NCBI GenBank assembly: GCA_035943355.1
Contig: DASZCG010000345.1
Span: 1-59,271, forward strand
Origin: 20CM-2-65-7 sp035943355
GTDB lineage: Bacteria > Gemmatimonadota > Gemmatimonadetes > Gemmatimonadales > GWC2-71-9
Direction: 5' to 3'
DNA length: 59,271 nt
Shown here: piece by piece, positions 35,011-44,400 of the stretch
Layout: every line of letters begins with the position of its first letter
Numbering within the stretch: position 1 is the stretch's first letter
Program-made: the position numbers and the translations under genes
The notes under the pieces: model-generated
Seen by the model: only the letters and a program-made list of their open reading frames with translations
What the model was told of the DNA's origin: nothing
Database searches by the model: none

Positions 35011-35683
35011 GCTGATTGTCGCTTTCGACATGGCCAGTGGACGTGATGCGCTGCTGCTCGCAGCGCGGCTCCCGAAGCTGCGCTGGGCGAAGCTGGGACC
35101 GGTGCTGTACGTGCGTGAGGGACCGGCGTTGATCCGGGAGTTTGCGCAACGCGGCGTGCGCGTGTTTCTCGACCTCAAGTGGCACGACATTCCCAGCATC
35201 GTTGCGGGCGCCGTCGCCGCGGCGCGCGACCTGGGCGTCTCGATGGCGACGGTGCACTGCCTGGGCGGGCGCGCGATGCTCGGTGCGGCGGCGCACGCCG
35301 CAGGACCGGATCTCGCGCTCGTGGGCGTCACGGTACTCACGTCGCACGACGCGGCCGAGCTCGAGAGCATCCTGGGTCGTGGCGTTCCGGACGTCGGTTT
35401 CGAGGCCGAGCGTTTGGCCCGCGCGGCGTTGCAAGTTGGACTCCGCGGCATTGTTGCCTCCGGGCAGGAAGCGGGTTTCTTGCGTGAGGTCCTCGGCCCG
35501 ACACCGTGGATCGTGGTACCGGGCATTCGGGGTCCCGGCGATCCGGCGGCCGACCAGGTTCGCACGATCGAGCCCGCCGAGGCGGTCCGGCGCGGCGCGA
35601 CACACCTCGTCGTGGGGCGGCCCATCACGGAGGCACGCGATCCGGCGGCCGCGTACCAGCGTCTGGTGGAAGCGCTCGATTGA
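35003..35683 (+). CDS. pyrF: Orotidine 5'-phosphate decarboxylase
   Basis: Converts OMP to UMP, the final step of pyrimidine nucleotide synthesis. 226 residues, with IVAFDMASGRDALLL at the N-terminus, the catalytic DLKWHDIP (Asp57, Lys59, Asp62), TVHCLGG and a C-terminal phosphate loop VVPGIRGPGDPAADQVR and VVGRPITEARDP. It overlaps pyrD. CarB, another pyrimidine enzyme, lies 6 kb downstream in a different operon. Confidence 0.95.
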   Translation: MPELIVAFDMASGRDALLLAARLPKLRWAKLGPVLYVREGPALIREFAQRGVRVFLDLKWHDIPSIVAGAVAAARDLGVSMATVHCLGGRAMLGAAAHAAGPDLALVGVTVLTSHDAAELESILGRGVPDVGFEAERLARAALQVGLRGIVASGQEAGFLREVLGPTPWIVVPGIRGPGDPAADQVRTIEPAEAVRRGATHLVVGRPITEARDPAAAYQRLVEALD

Positions 35684-35686
35684 GGG

Positions 35687-35692
35687 TATTAA
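35687..35692 (+). promoter_or_regulatory. -10 box for a probable leaderless gene
   Basis: TATTAA, followed by 7 nt (CGAGCCT) and then ATG 35700. No -35 box close to consensus is seen. A GAGGG lies 13 nt from the ATG, too far for normal use. Confidence 0.45.
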
Positions 35693-35699
35693 CGAGCCT

Positions 35700-36122
35700 A
35701 TGAAATGGTGCTTGCGGTGGCTCGCGGTAGGCGCGGCAGTGCTGCTTCCCACGATCCTGGCGGCACAGGCGACGTTGTCGGCTGCGGCTGAGAAGGCAAA
35801 ACAGGCCTGGTCGGCCCACGACCCGGATGGACTGGTCGGGCAGAGCTCGAACATCGTGCTACAGATCCCCGGCGCGGACCCGTCCTCACCGCTGGGCCGG
35901 GCGCAGGCCATCGAATTGCTGCGCCGCTATCTACGCCCCGCGGAGGAACGGGGACTCGACATCGCGACGGTTCGCGTGGTCGAACCGGGGAAGGGTTTTG
36001 TAGAGCTCACCCGGCGCTACGTCGTCACCGGAACGACGGAATTACGACACGAAACCCTGTTCCTCGGGTACCGGCTACAGAGCAACGAATGGCGGCTGGT
36101 GGAACTACGCAACGCACCGTAA
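35700..36122 (+). CDS. Secreted NTF2-like (DUF4783-type) protein
   Basis: A 140-residue protein with a signal peptide (about 1-22, cleavage after LAAQA). The mature part begins LSAAAEKAKQAWSAHDPDGLVGQSSNIVLQIPG, the start of an NTF2-like cone fold, and continues VELTRRYVVTGTTELRHETLFLGYRLQSNEWRLVELR. This pattern fits periplasmic DUF4783 proteins; function unknown. It appears to be monocistronic, with a possible leaderless promoter directly before the ATG, and precedes the ribosomal operon promoter. Confidence 0.72.
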   Translation: MKWCLRWLAVGAAVLLPTILAAQATLSAAAEKAKQAWSAHDPDGLVGQSSNIVLQIPGADPSSPLGRAQAIELLRRYLRPAEERGLDIATVRVVEPGKGFVELTRRYVVTGTTELRHETLFLGYRLQSNEWRLVELRNAP

Positions 36123-36131
36123 TCGCGCCCC

Positions 36132-36160
36132 TTGCGTGAAGTTACGACCCCGTCTATTGT
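36132..36160 (+). promoter_or_regulatory. Promoter of the rpmJ-rplQ ribosomal operon
   Basis: TTGCGT (36132-36137) and TATTGT (36155-36160) with a 17-nt spacer, about 45 nt before the rpmJ start. A second -10-like hexamer TATTAT (36188-36193) lies closer to the gene without a clear -35 box. Confidence 0.55.
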
Positions 36161-36204
36161 TCAAGACTCAACCAGAAAACGTTCTCTATTATCGGAGCAG
36201 CCTG

Positions 36205-36321
36205 TTGAAGGTACGTTCGAGCGTGCGCCCCATCTGCGAGCACTGCAAGGTCGTGACGCGCCGGGGCGTGATTCGCGTGATCTGTAAACGCAACCCCAAG
36301 CATAAACAGCGGCAGGGTTAA
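36205..36321 (+). CDS. rpmJ: Ribosomal protein L36
   Basis: A 38-residue large-subunit protein, (M)KVRSSVRPICEHCKVVTRRGVIRVICKRNPKHKQRQG, of C+ type: zinc ligands CxxC, then Cys and His. TTG 36205 is the start because the conserved sequence begins there and GGAG lies about 8 nt upstream. An in-frame ATG at 36136 would add 23 non-conserved residues and lies inside the promoter. First gene of the alpha-operon-type cluster. Confidence 0.93.
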   Translation: MKVRSSVRPICEHCKVVTRRGVIRVICKRNPKHKQRQG

Positions 36322-36324
36322 CGC

Positions 36325-36708
36325 ATGGCACGTATTGCAGGCGTGGATTTGCCACGCGACAAAAAAATCCAGTACGCGCTTCCGTACATCTTCGGCATCG
36401 GTCCCAGCAATTCAGTGCGCATTCTCGCGGAGACGGGCATCAGCCCCGACGCACGCGTGCGCGATTTGCGGGACGCCGAAGTCGCCCGGCTGCGCCAGGT
36501 GATCGAGCGGGATTACAAGGTCGAGGGCGCGTTGCGCACCGAGATCGCGATGAACATCAAGCGCTTGATGGACATCGGCACCTACCGCGGCAGCCGCCAT
36601 CGCAAGAACCTGCCGGTGCGCGGCCAGCGCACGCACACCAACGCGCGCACGAAGAAGGGGCCGCGGCGCGCCATCGCGGGCAAGAAGAAGCCCGTCCTGA
36701 AAAAGTAG
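36325..36708 (+). CDS. rpsM: Ribosomal protein S13
   Basis: A 127-residue small-subunit head protein. It shows MARIAGVDLPRDKKIQYALPYIFGIG and the C-terminal RGSRHRKNLPVRGQRTHTNARTKKG, both hallmarks of S13. Follows rpmJ by 3 nt and precedes rpsK by 6 nt. Length and motifs are normal. Confidence 0.98.
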   Translation: MARIAGVDLPRDKKIQYALPYIFGIGPSNSVRILAETGISPDARVRDLRDAEVARLRQVIERDYKVEGALRTEIAMNIKRLMDIGTYRGSRHRKNLPVRGQRTHTNARTKKGPRRAIAGKKKPVLKK

Positions 36709-36714
36709 AGGCAC

Positions 36715-37170
36715 ATGGCCGAGGAAAAGCAAGAGAAGCAGGAGAAGCAGGAGAAGCCGGAAAAGCCGGAGAAGGCAAAACCGACACCGGCACGACCGGC
36801 GGCCAAACGCACCAAGAAGATCGTCGAGGCGGAGGGCGTCGCGCATATCACCGCGACGTTCAACAACACGCTCATCACGATCTGCGACCTGCAGGGCAAT
36901 GCCATCACGTGGGGCAGCTCGGGCAAAGCGGGCTTCAAAGGGTCCAAGAAGTCGACGCCGTTCGCCGCGACCGTTGCGGCGGAGCAGGCGGCCCGCGAGG
37001 CGTTGAACCTCGGCGTGAAGCGCGTGCACGTGCGGGTGCAGGGTCCTGGCTCCGGTCGGGAATCCGCGATTCAAGCGCTCGCGAGCGCCGGGCTGCAGAT
37101 CCGTTCGATTCGCGACGTGACCCCGATTCCGCACAACGGGTGCCGCCCGCCCAAGAAACGGCGGGTTTGA
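36715..37170 (+). CDS. rpsK: Ribosomal protein S11 with charged N-terminal extension
   Basis: A 151-residue S11. The core from about residue 37 is standard: HITATFNNTLITICDLQGNAITWGSSGKAGFKGSKKSTPFAA and the C-terminal PIPHNGCRPPKKRRV. The first 35 residues are a low-complexity Glu/Lys/Gln/Pro tract (EKQEKQEKQEKPEKPEKAKP...), about 20 residues longer than common S11 N-termini. It probably extends from the ribosome surface as a disordered tail; effect unknown. Confidence 0.97.
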   Translation: MAEEKQEKQEKQEKPEKPEKAKPTPARPAAKRTKKIVEAEGVAHITATFNNTLITICDLQGNAITWGSSGKAGFKGSKKSTPFAATVAAEQAAREALNLGVKRVHVRVQGPGSGRESAIQALASAGLQIRSIRDVTPIPHNGCRPPKKRRV

Positions 37171-37173
37171 CGC

Positions 37174-37809
37174 ATGGCACGCTACACGGGTCCGGTCTGC
37201 AAGTTGTGCCGGCGCGAGGGCACCAAGCTGTTTCTCAAGGGCACGCGCTGCCTCACGGAGAAGTGCGCGGTCGAGCGGCGCGCGTATGCACCTGGCCAGC
37301 ATGGCCAGTCGACAGGCCGGCGGCGCAAAGCGTCGGAGTACGCCAAGCAGCTGCGGGAAAAGCAGAAGGTGAAGCGGATCTATGGGCTCTCCGAGCGCCA
37401 GTTCCGCAACATCTTCGAGTACGTGCTGAAGGAGCCGGGCGTCACGGGTGAAGCGCTGCTCGTCGCGCTCGAGAGCCGTCTGGACAATCTGGTGTACCGG
37501 ATGGGCTTCGCGACGTCGCGCAAGCAGGCGCGACAGCTGGTCCGGCACCGTCACGTCCTCGTGAACGGTCGCGTGCTGGACATTCCGTCCTATCGCGTCC
37601 GGCTCGGGGAAGAGGTGCGGATTGCCGATGCGAGCAAGGAGCTCGTGTTGGTGAAGGTGGCGCTCGAGCAGTTTGGGCGCGGACAACCGGTTTCGTGGAT
37701 CCAGGTGGACACTGACAAAGTGCTGGGCAAGATGACGGAGCGGCCGACCCGTGACGCCATCCCGATCGCGGCACAAGAACAGCTAATCGTCGAGCTCTAT
37801 TCCAAGTGA
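37174..37809 (+). CDS. rpsD: Ribosomal protein S4
   Basis: A 211-residue small-subunit assembly protein. The N-terminal zinc site is of C+ type (Cys9, Cys12, Cys26, Cys31), followed by RRRKASEYAKQLREKQKVKRIYGLSERQF and an S4 RNA-binding domain (about 95-160, LESRLDNLVYRMGFATSRKQARQLVRHRHVLVNG). In E. coli S4 represses this operon by binding its mRNA; whether it does here is not shown. GTGA overlap with rpoA. Confidence 0.98.
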   Translation: MARYTGPVCKLCRREGTKLFLKGTRCLTEKCAVERRAYAPGQHGQSTGRRRKASEYAKQLREKQKVKRIYGLSERQFRNIFEYVLKEPGVTGEALLVALESRLDNLVYRMGFATSRKQARQLVRHRHVLVNGRVLDIPSYRVRLGEEVRIADASKELVLVKVALEQFGRGQPVSWIQVDTDKVLGKMTERPTRDAIPIAAQEQLIVELYSK

Positions 37810-38867
37810 TCAATACTCTCGATTTGACGGGGTTGGTCCGGCCCCACTTGGTCGAGATGACCAAGCGCGAGGACAACCCGAATGCTGCCGAGTTCCGTCT
37901 CCAGCCGCTGGAGCGAGGCTACGGCTATACGCTGGGCAATTCCCTGCGCCGGCTGCTGTTGTCGTCGCTGCGCGGCGCCGCGGTCTGGGCGTTCCGCATC
38001 GACGGTGTGGTGCATGAGCACCAGACCATTCCGCGCGTCGTCGAAGACGTCCATCAGATCATTCAGCGTCTCAAGCAGCTGACGCTGGTGCTCGTTCCCG
38101 AGGTCGACGAGGCCGTGCTGCGCTTCAAGGTGGACAAGGCCGGCCCGGTCTACGCGCGCGATCTCGAGCAGCACGGTTCGGTGACGATCGTGAACCCTGA
38201 GCAGCTGTTGTTCACGGTGCAGGATGACCGCGACATCTCGGGTGAGTTGTATGTGAACAAGGGCCGCGGGTACGTTGAAGCCGAGCAGCACCCGGTGGAC
38301 CGGACGCTGGCGGTGGACGTGGTACGCGTCGACTCGATTTACAATCCGGTCCGGCGCGCCAACTTCACCGTGGCGGAGACGCGCGTCGGCCAGCGCACCG
38401 ACTACGACCGGCTCACCCTGACCGTCGAAACCAACGGCACGATTTCGCCCGAGGACGCGGTGGCGTATGCCGCGGCCTTGGCGCAGGAGCACTTCCGTTT
38501 CTTCGTTGACTTCGGCAAGGTGCCGATCGTCCAGGGCGAGCCCGCGGGGCCTGACGGCTCCGAGGGCGGCCGCCTCCGCGACGTGCTGGGACGCGCCATC
38601 GACGACGCCGGGTTGTCGGTGCGGTCGGTGAATTCGCTCAAGAACTCCAACATCCGCACGCTCGGCGACCTGGTGCGCTACAAGGAAGACGATCTGCTCA
38701 AGGTCAAGAACGTCGGCGAGAAGGCGCTCGGGGAAATCGCCGAGCTGCTGCGCCGCGAGAACCTGAACTTCGGCATGCAGCTCGAGGAAACGCCGGGCGG
38801 TGAGATTCACATCATCGACGCCGGCACGGCGCCGCAGGCGCAGCTGACGGGGACCGAGGACGAGTAA
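37806..38867 (+). CDS. rpoA: RNA polymerase alpha subunit
   Basis: A 353-residue RNA polymerase alpha. The N-terminal dimerisation domain has FRLQPLERGYGYTLGNSLRRLLLSSLRGAAVWAFRIDGVVHE; the C-terminal domain (about 262-320) has the DNA/UP-element-binding helices SVNSLKNSNIRTLGDLVRYKEDDLLKVKNVGEKALGEI. A short tail (TPGGEIHIIDAGTAPQAQLTGTEDE) follows. GTG start overlapping rpsD; its stop TAA shares a base with the rplQ ATG. Organisation as in most bacteria. Confidence 0.98.
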   Translation: MINTLDLTGLVRPHLVEMTKREDNPNAAEFRLQPLERGYGYTLGNSLRRLLLSSLRGAAVWAFRIDGVVHEHQTIPRVVEDVHQIIQRLKQLTLVLVPEVDEAVLRFKVDKAGPVYARDLEQHGSVTIVNPEQLLFTVQDDRDISGELYVNKGRGYVEAEQHPVDRTLAVDVVRVDSIYNPVRRANFTVAETRVGQRTDYDRLTLTVETNGTISPEDAVAYAAALAQEHFRFFVDFGKVPIVQGEPAGPDGSEGGRLRDVLGRAIDDAGLSVRSVNSLKNSNIRTLGDLVRYKEDDLLKVKNVGEKALGEIAELLRRENLNFGMQLEETPGGEIHIIDAGTAPQAQLTGTEDE

Positions 38868-39223
38868 TGCGGCATCGCGCCAAGGGCCGCCAGCTATCGC
38901 GCACGTCGAGCCACAAGAAGGCGACGCTGAACAACATGGCGACCAGTCTCTTCCAGCACGGCGGAATTCAAACCACCGAGGCGAAGGCGAAGGAGCTGCG
39001 TCCGTTTGCGGAGCGGCTCATCACGCTCGCGCGCCGCGGCGATCTGCACGCGCGCCGGATGGTCGAGCGCCGCATCAAGGACAAAGCCGTCACGACCAAG
39101 CTGTTCGCCGAGATCGGCAAGCGGTTTGCTGCGCGGCCCGGCGGCTATACGCGCATCGTCAAACTGGGGCATCGCGTCGGAGATGGTGCCGACGTGGCCC
39201 GGATCGAATTATTGAGTGAGTGA
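38867..39223 (+). CDS. rplQ: Ribosomal protein L17
   Basis: A 118-residue L17: MRHRAKGRQLSRTSSHKKATLNNMATSLFQHGGIQTTEAKAKELRPFAERLITLARRGDLHARR, closing with IVKLGHRVGDGADVARIELL. Last gene of the operon; a strong intrinsic terminator begins 28 nt after the stop. Confidence 0.98.
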   Translation: MRHRAKGRQLSRTSSHKKATLNNMATSLFQHGGIQTTEAKAKELRPFAERLITLARRGDLHARRMVERRIKDKAVTTKLFAEIGKRFAARPGGYTRIVKLGHRVGDGADVARIELLSE

Positions 39224-39251
39224 GACGAGACGGCTGGGAACGGACGATCAC

Positions 39252-39279
39252 AAGGGGACCCGACGGGTCCCCTTTTTTT
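39252..39279 (+). terminator. Rho-independent terminator of the ribosomal operon
   Basis: GGGGACCC (39254-39261) and GGGTCCCC (39265-39272) form an 8-bp stem with loop GAC, extended by an AA/TT pair at the base and followed by seven T residues. It ends within the rpmB stop codon on the opposite strand, so it separates two convergent transcripts. Confidence 0.95.
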
Positions 39280-39469
39280 ACGAAGCCTTGGCCACCCGGT
39301 TCGATTTGATGCACTGCGTGCATACCCGGATGCGGCGGACGGCGCCGTTCACCACGGCGCGGACGCGCTGTAGGTTGGGGTACCAGCGGCGGGGGGTCTT
39401 GTTGTTCGCGTGGCTGACGTTGTGTCCCGTGATGGGACCTTTGCCACAAATCTCACACACTCGAGCCAT
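39278..39469 (-). CDS. rpmB: Ribosomal protein L28
   Basis: A 63-residue L28: MARVCEICGKGPITGHNVSHANNKTPRRWYPNLQRVRA and a C-terminal RIRVCTQCIKSNRVAKAS. Two CxxC pairs mark the zinc-binding (C+) form. ATG 39469 is the conserved start. Its stop touches the terminator of the convergent ribosomal operon. It is divergent from gmd, with only 18 bp between starts, so its promoter must lie within the gmd 5' coding region. Confidence 0.96.
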   Translation of the reverse strand: MARVCEICGKGPITGHNVSHANNKTPRRWYPNLQRVRAVVNGAVRRIRVCTQCIKSNRVAKAS

Positions 39470-39487
39470 AGTTCGATCCGACGACAA

Positions 39488-40516
39488 ATGAGTTCAAGGG
39501 ACGCCGCAAAGAGGCCTAAACCTAAACCGGCCACCGAGGCCCGACAACCCCGGAAATCGGGGAGGACCGCCGTGATTACCGGGGTCACGGGGCAAGACGG
39601 CTCCTATCTCGCCGAGCTGCTCCTCAGCAAGGGCTACGAGGTCATCGGCGTCGTCCGGCGCACCTCGCATGACTCGTACGAGCGCATCGGACATCTCCTG
39701 GACCGCGTGCAGGTGGTCGCGGCCGACCTGCTCGACCAGCACTCCCTCACTACGGTGATCCGCGACGCGAAGCCCGACGAAGTCTACAACCTCGCGGCGC
39801 AGAGCTTCGTCCCCACATCCTGGAATCAGCCCGTGCTCACGGGGGAGTTCACGGCGCTCGGCGTGACCCGCCTGCTGGAAGCGATTCGCCTCGCGCATCC
39901 GCAGGCGCGCGTCTATCAGGCAAGCTCGTCGGAAATGTTCGGCAAGGCCGTGGAAACGCCGCAGCGTGAAACCACGCCCTTCTATCCGCGCTCGCCCTAC
40001 GGGGTCGCGAAGGCGTATGGGCACTGGATCACGGTCAACTATCGCGAGTCCTACGGCCTGTACGCCGTCAGCGGCATCCTCTTCAATCACGAATCGCCGC
40101 GCCGCGGGCTCGAATTCGTGACGCGCAAAGTGACCGACGCCGTCGCGCGCATCAAGCTCGGCAAGGCGAGCGAGCTGCGACTCGGCAATCTCGACTCGGG
40201 GCGCGATTGGGGATTCGCGGGCGATTACGTCGAAGCGATGTGGCTGATGCTGCAGCAACCAGAGCCGAAAGACTACGTCGTGGGAACCGGCACGATGCAC
40301 ACAGTGCGCGATCTCTGCGCGGCGGCCTTCAGTCACGCCGGTCTCGACTGGCAGAAGTACGTCAAGATCGATCCGCGGTTCGTCCGCCCGGCCGAGGTGG
40401 ACGTGCTGCTCGCCGACGCGAGCCGGGCTCGCAAGGAGCTCGGCTGGTCACCGCGCGTGACCTTCGCGCAGCTCGTCGCAATGATGGTCGATGCCGACCT
40501 GGCGCGGCTCGCATGA
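39488..40516 (+). CDS. gmd: GDP-mannose 4,6-dehydratase
   Basis: NADP-dependent dehydratase forming GDP-4-keto-6-deoxymannose; 342 residues, including an N-terminal Lys/Arg/Pro-rich extension of about 25 residues. Gmd-specific features are AVITGVTGQDGSYLAELLLSKGYEVIGVVRR, the catalytic S/E-YxxxK region (SSSEMFG..., PYGVAKAYGHWITVNYRESYGLYAVSGILFNHESPRRG) and RDWGFAGDYVEAMWLMLQQ. Followed by the reductase gene with ATGA overlap, which suggests GDP-rhamnose (or fucose) supply for envelope polysaccharide. Confidence 0.95.
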   Translation: MSSRDAAKRPKPKPATEARQPRKSGRTAVITGVTGQDGSYLAELLLSKGYEVIGVVRRTSHDSYERIGHLLDRVQVVAADLLDQHSLTTVIRDAKPDEVYNLAAQSFVPTSWNQPVLTGEFTALGVTRLLEAIRLAHPQARVYQASSSEMFGKAVETPQRETTPFYPRSPYGVAKAYGHWITVNYRESYGLYAVSGILFNHESPRRGLEFVTRKVTDAVARIKLGKASELRLGNLDSGRDWGFAGDYVEAMWLMLQQPEPKDYVVGTGTMHTVRDLCAAAFSHAGLDWQKYVKIDPRFVRPAEVDVLLADASRARKELGWSPRVTFAQLVAMMVDADLARLA

Positions 40517-41466
40517 AGGTGCTGGTCACCGGCGCGGACGGCTTCGTGGGCCGGTGGCTCATCCGCCGGCTGCTGGACGATGGCCGCGAAGTCTACGGCG
40601 CCGTGCGACCGTCGCAGCCGCAGCGCGCCGATCTCTTCACACCGGAAGAGCGCGCCTGTGTGCGCTGGCTGCCGCTCGAGATCACCGATTCCGAGTCGGT
40701 ACGCCAATGCGCGGATCTGCCGTATGACGCGGTCGTGCACCTGGCCGCCATTTCATCGGGGACGGTGGCGCTGCGCGACCCCGGCATCGCGTGGGACATC
40801 AATGCCGGCGGAACCGCGCGGCTGGTGCACGTCCTGGCGGAGGCCCGGCGCAAGGATCGGGCGGACCCCGTTGTCCTGGTCGTGTCCACGGGCGAAGTGT
40901 ACGGGCGCGGGCAGTCCGTCGCGCGACGGGAAACGGACACGCCCGCGCCCTGCTCGCCCTACGCGGCCAGCAAGCTGGGCGCGGAAGAGGCGGCCCTCGA
41001 GGCATGGCGGCGTTCGGGGTTGCGTGTCATCGTGGCGCGATCATTCGCGCATACCGGCCCGGGTCAGGAGGCGGGATTCGTCATTCCGGCCTTTGCGCAG
41101 CGGCTATTGTTCGCCAAGCAGATCGGGGCGCCGGTCGTGAAGGTCGGGAATCTGGAGCCGGTGCGCGATCTGCTGCACGTGCAGGACGTGGTGGACGCCT
41201 ATGTACGACTGCTCCGGCAGGCCGACGCGGGTGAGGTGTACAACATCGCCTCCGGGCACGGGGTGCGGCTCGAGGACGTGCTGTTCCGGATGGCCGAGCT
41301 GCTTGGCGTGCAAGCGATTCCCGAGGCAGATCCCGAGCTGATGCGGCCGGCCGACATTCCACACCTGGTGGGTGACTACGCAAAGCTGCGGGCGGCGACG
41401 GGATGGTCTCCCCGCCGTTCGCTGGACGATACGCTGCGGGACGTGCTCAATGCCCAAACGAACTGA
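40513..41466 (+). CDS. rmd: NAD-dependent epimerase/reductase, probable GDP-6-deoxy-D-mannose reductase
   Basis: Extended SDR of 317 residues: VLVTGADGFVGRWLIRRLLDDGREV, HLAAISS, VVSTGEVYG and the catalytic YAASK (in PYAASKLGAEEAALEAWRRSG), then RSFAHTGPGQEAGFVIPAF and RDLLHVQDVVDAYVRLL. It resembles Rmd, which makes GDP-D-rhamnose from the Gmd product; the coupling to gmd (ATGA) supports that. GDP-fucose synthase is less likely because its extra motifs are missing. Confidence 0.83.
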   Translation: MKVLVTGADGFVGRWLIRRLLDDGREVYGAVRPSQPQRADLFTPEERACVRWLPLEITDSESVRQCADLPYDAVVHLAAISSGTVALRDPGIAWDINAGGTARLVHVLAEARRKDRADPVVLVVSTGEVYGRGQSVARRETDTPAPCSPYAASKLGAEEAALEAWRRSGLRVIVARSFAHTGPGQEAGFVIPAFAQRLLFAKQIGAPVVKVGNLEPVRDLLHVQDVVDAYVRLLRQADAGEVYNIASGHGVRLEDVLFRMAELLGVQAIPEADPELMRPADIPHLVGDYAKLRAATGWSPRRSLDDTLRDVLNAQTN

Positions 41467-44400
41467 CATCAGGCGCATTCTGCTGCTCGGATCCGGGCCG
41501 ATCGTGATCGGGCAGGCGGCGGAGTTCGATTATTCGGGAACCCAGGCGGTAAAGGCGCTGAAAGAGGAAGGCTACACCGTCATTCTGGTGAACTCGAATC
41601 CCGCGACGATCATGACCGACCCCGAGCTGGCCGACCGCACGTACATCGAGCCGGTCACGCCGGACTGGGTGCGCAAAGTGATCGAGCGCGAACAGCCCGA
41701 CGCGTTGTTGCCGACGATGGGCGGCCAGACCGCCCTCAACGTCGCTATGGCGCTCGCCAATGACGGGACGCTGCAACAGCACGGCGTGGAGCTGATTGGC
41801 GCCAACGCCCGCGCCATTCGCATGGCCGAGGATCGTGCCGAGTTCAGCGCGGCGATGCGGCGCATCGGTCTGGCGACGCCGATCGGCCATACCGTGAAGT
41901 CGGTCGATGCGGCGCTGGAAGCCGTGGCGGAGATCGCCTACCCGGCGATCATCCGCCCCTCGTACACGCTGGGCGGTACAGGCGGCGGCGTGGCCTACAA
42001 CCGCACCGAGTTCGAGGAAGCCGTGGAGCGCGCGCTGGAGCTGTCGCCGCTGCACTCGACGCTCATCGAGCGCAGCGTGCTCGGGTGGAAGGAATTCGAG
42101 CTCGAGGTGATGCGCGACCGCCGCGACAACGTCGTGATCGTGTGCTCGATCGAGAATCTCGATCCCATGGGGGTGCACACCGGCGACTCGATTACCGTTG
42201 CGCCTGCCATGACGCTCACCGACCGTGAGTATCAGCGCATGCGCGATGCCGCGATCGCCATCATCCGCGAGATCGGCGTCGAGGCGGGAGGCTGCAACAT
42301 TCAGTTCGCCGTCAACCCGGCGGACGGCGAAATGCTCGTGATCGAGATGAATCCGCGCGTGTCGCGCTCCTCCGCGTTGGCCTCGAAAGCGACCGGATTT
42401 CCCATCGCGCGCATCGGCACCAAGCTCGCGGTCGGGTACACGCTGGATGAGCTGCCCAACGACATCACGCGGACGACACCCGCCTCGTTCGAGCCGGTGC
42501 TCGATTACGTCGTCGTCAAGATCCCGCGCTTCGCGTTCGAGAAGTTTCCCCGGGCGGACTACCGGCTGACGACGCAGATGAAGTCGGTCGGCGAGACGAT
42601 GGCGATCGGCCGTACGTTCAAGGAGGCTTTCCAGAAAGGGCTGCGGGCGCTGGAGATCGGCCGGCCGGGGTGGATCGTGGGCGCGACGCTCGCGGACGAC
42701 CGGCTCACGAGCGCGTCGCCCGAGGACCTGCGCGTCGCGCTCCGCACCCCGACGCCGGAGCGGATCTTCCAGGTCAAGCGCGCGTTCGAGGCCGGTCTGT
42801 CGGTGGAGGAAATGGCGCACGCCTCGGGCATCGATCCCTGGTTCCTGTTCCAACTCGGGGAGCTGGTCGACGCCGAGCGCTGGTTCAGCGGGTTGCGCAC
42901 CGTGGGCGGACCGGACCTCAAGCGGATGAAACGCCTGGGATTCTCGGACCGGCAGCTCGCCGTCCTGCGCGACACCACCGAGACGGCGATTCGCGCGCAA
43001 CGCTGGAAGCTCGGCATTCACCCGGCGTACAAGACCGTCGACACGTGCGCCGGCGAGTTCCCGTCGACGACGCCGTATCTGTATTCGTCGTACGACGACG
43101 AGAACGAGTCCGTGCCCATCGGCGAGCAGGGGATCGTGATTCTCGGCAGCGGGCCCAATCGCATCGGGCAGGGCGTCGAGTTCGACTACTGCTGTGTCCG
43201 CGCGGGACTCGCGTTCCGCGAGCTCGGCTACAAGACGATCATGATCAACTCGAATCCGGAGACGGTGTCGACGGACTTCGACATCTCCGACAAACTGTAC
43301 TTCGAGCCGCTCACCTTCGAGGACGTCCTCGAGATCACGCGCTGGGAGAAGCCCAAGGGCGTCGTGGTGCAGCTCGGCGGCCAGACGCCGTTGCAGCTCA
43401 CCCAGCCGCTGGCCGCCGCCGGCGTGCCCATCCTCGGCACGTCGCCCGACGCCATCGACATCGCCGAGGACCGCGAGCGCTTCGAGGAGCTGGCCGACCG
43501 GCTTGGCGTCACGCAGCCGCCCAACGGCATCGCCCGCTCGGTCGACGACGCGGTCGCCGTGGCGCAGCGCATCGGGTACCCGGTGCTGGTGCGTCCCTCG
43601 TATGTGCTCGGCGGCCGCGCCATGGAAATCGTCTACGATGACGGCTCGCTGCGCGAGTACTTCGTCAAAGCGGCGCGCGTGGCGCCGGAGCATCCGGTGC
43701 TGATCGACCACTTCCTCGAGGACGCCTTTGAAGCGGACGTCGACGCGATCGCCGACGGCACGCGCTGCGTCATCGGCGGCGTCATGCAGCACATCGAGGA
43801 TGCCGGCGTGCACTCGGGGGATTCCGCCTGCGTGCTGCCGCCGTATCTGATCGGCGACCGGCAGGTGGAGGAAATGCGCCGCCATACGCAGGCGTTCGCG
43901 AAGGCGCTCGGGGTGGTCGGGCTGATGAACGTGCAGTACGCCATCAAGAACGGCGTGGTCTATGTGCTGGAAGTCAATCCGCGGGCCTCGCGGACGGTGC
44001 CGTTTGTGAGCAAGGCCACGGGGGTGCCGCTCGCTAAGCTTGCCGCGGCGGTCATTGTTGGGGGCCCCGGGAGGACACTGGACGATTTGGGCATTCCCGA
44101 TGAGCTTCCCGTCGCCGGGGTGGCGGTCAAAGAAGCCGTTTTCCCCTTCACCAAACTGCCCGGCGTGGATACAGTGTTGGGGCCGGAAATGCGGTCGACC
44201 GGGGAGGCGATGGGGCTGGCCGACAGCTTCGGCATGGCGTTCGCCAAAGCTCAGATCGCGGCGGAAGGGAGCCTGCCGCTCGAGGGCGCGATCTTCGTGA
44301 CGGTGAACGACCACGACAAGCCGAGCGTCCTGCCGATCGCGCGCCGCTTTCACGAGCTGGGCTTTCGGATCCTCGCGACCGAAGGCACGGAACGGTATCT

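Noticed and set aside
36136..36204. Upstream ATG for L36 at 36136
   Set aside because: It would add 23 residues absent from L36 and lies within the -35/-10 promoter region.
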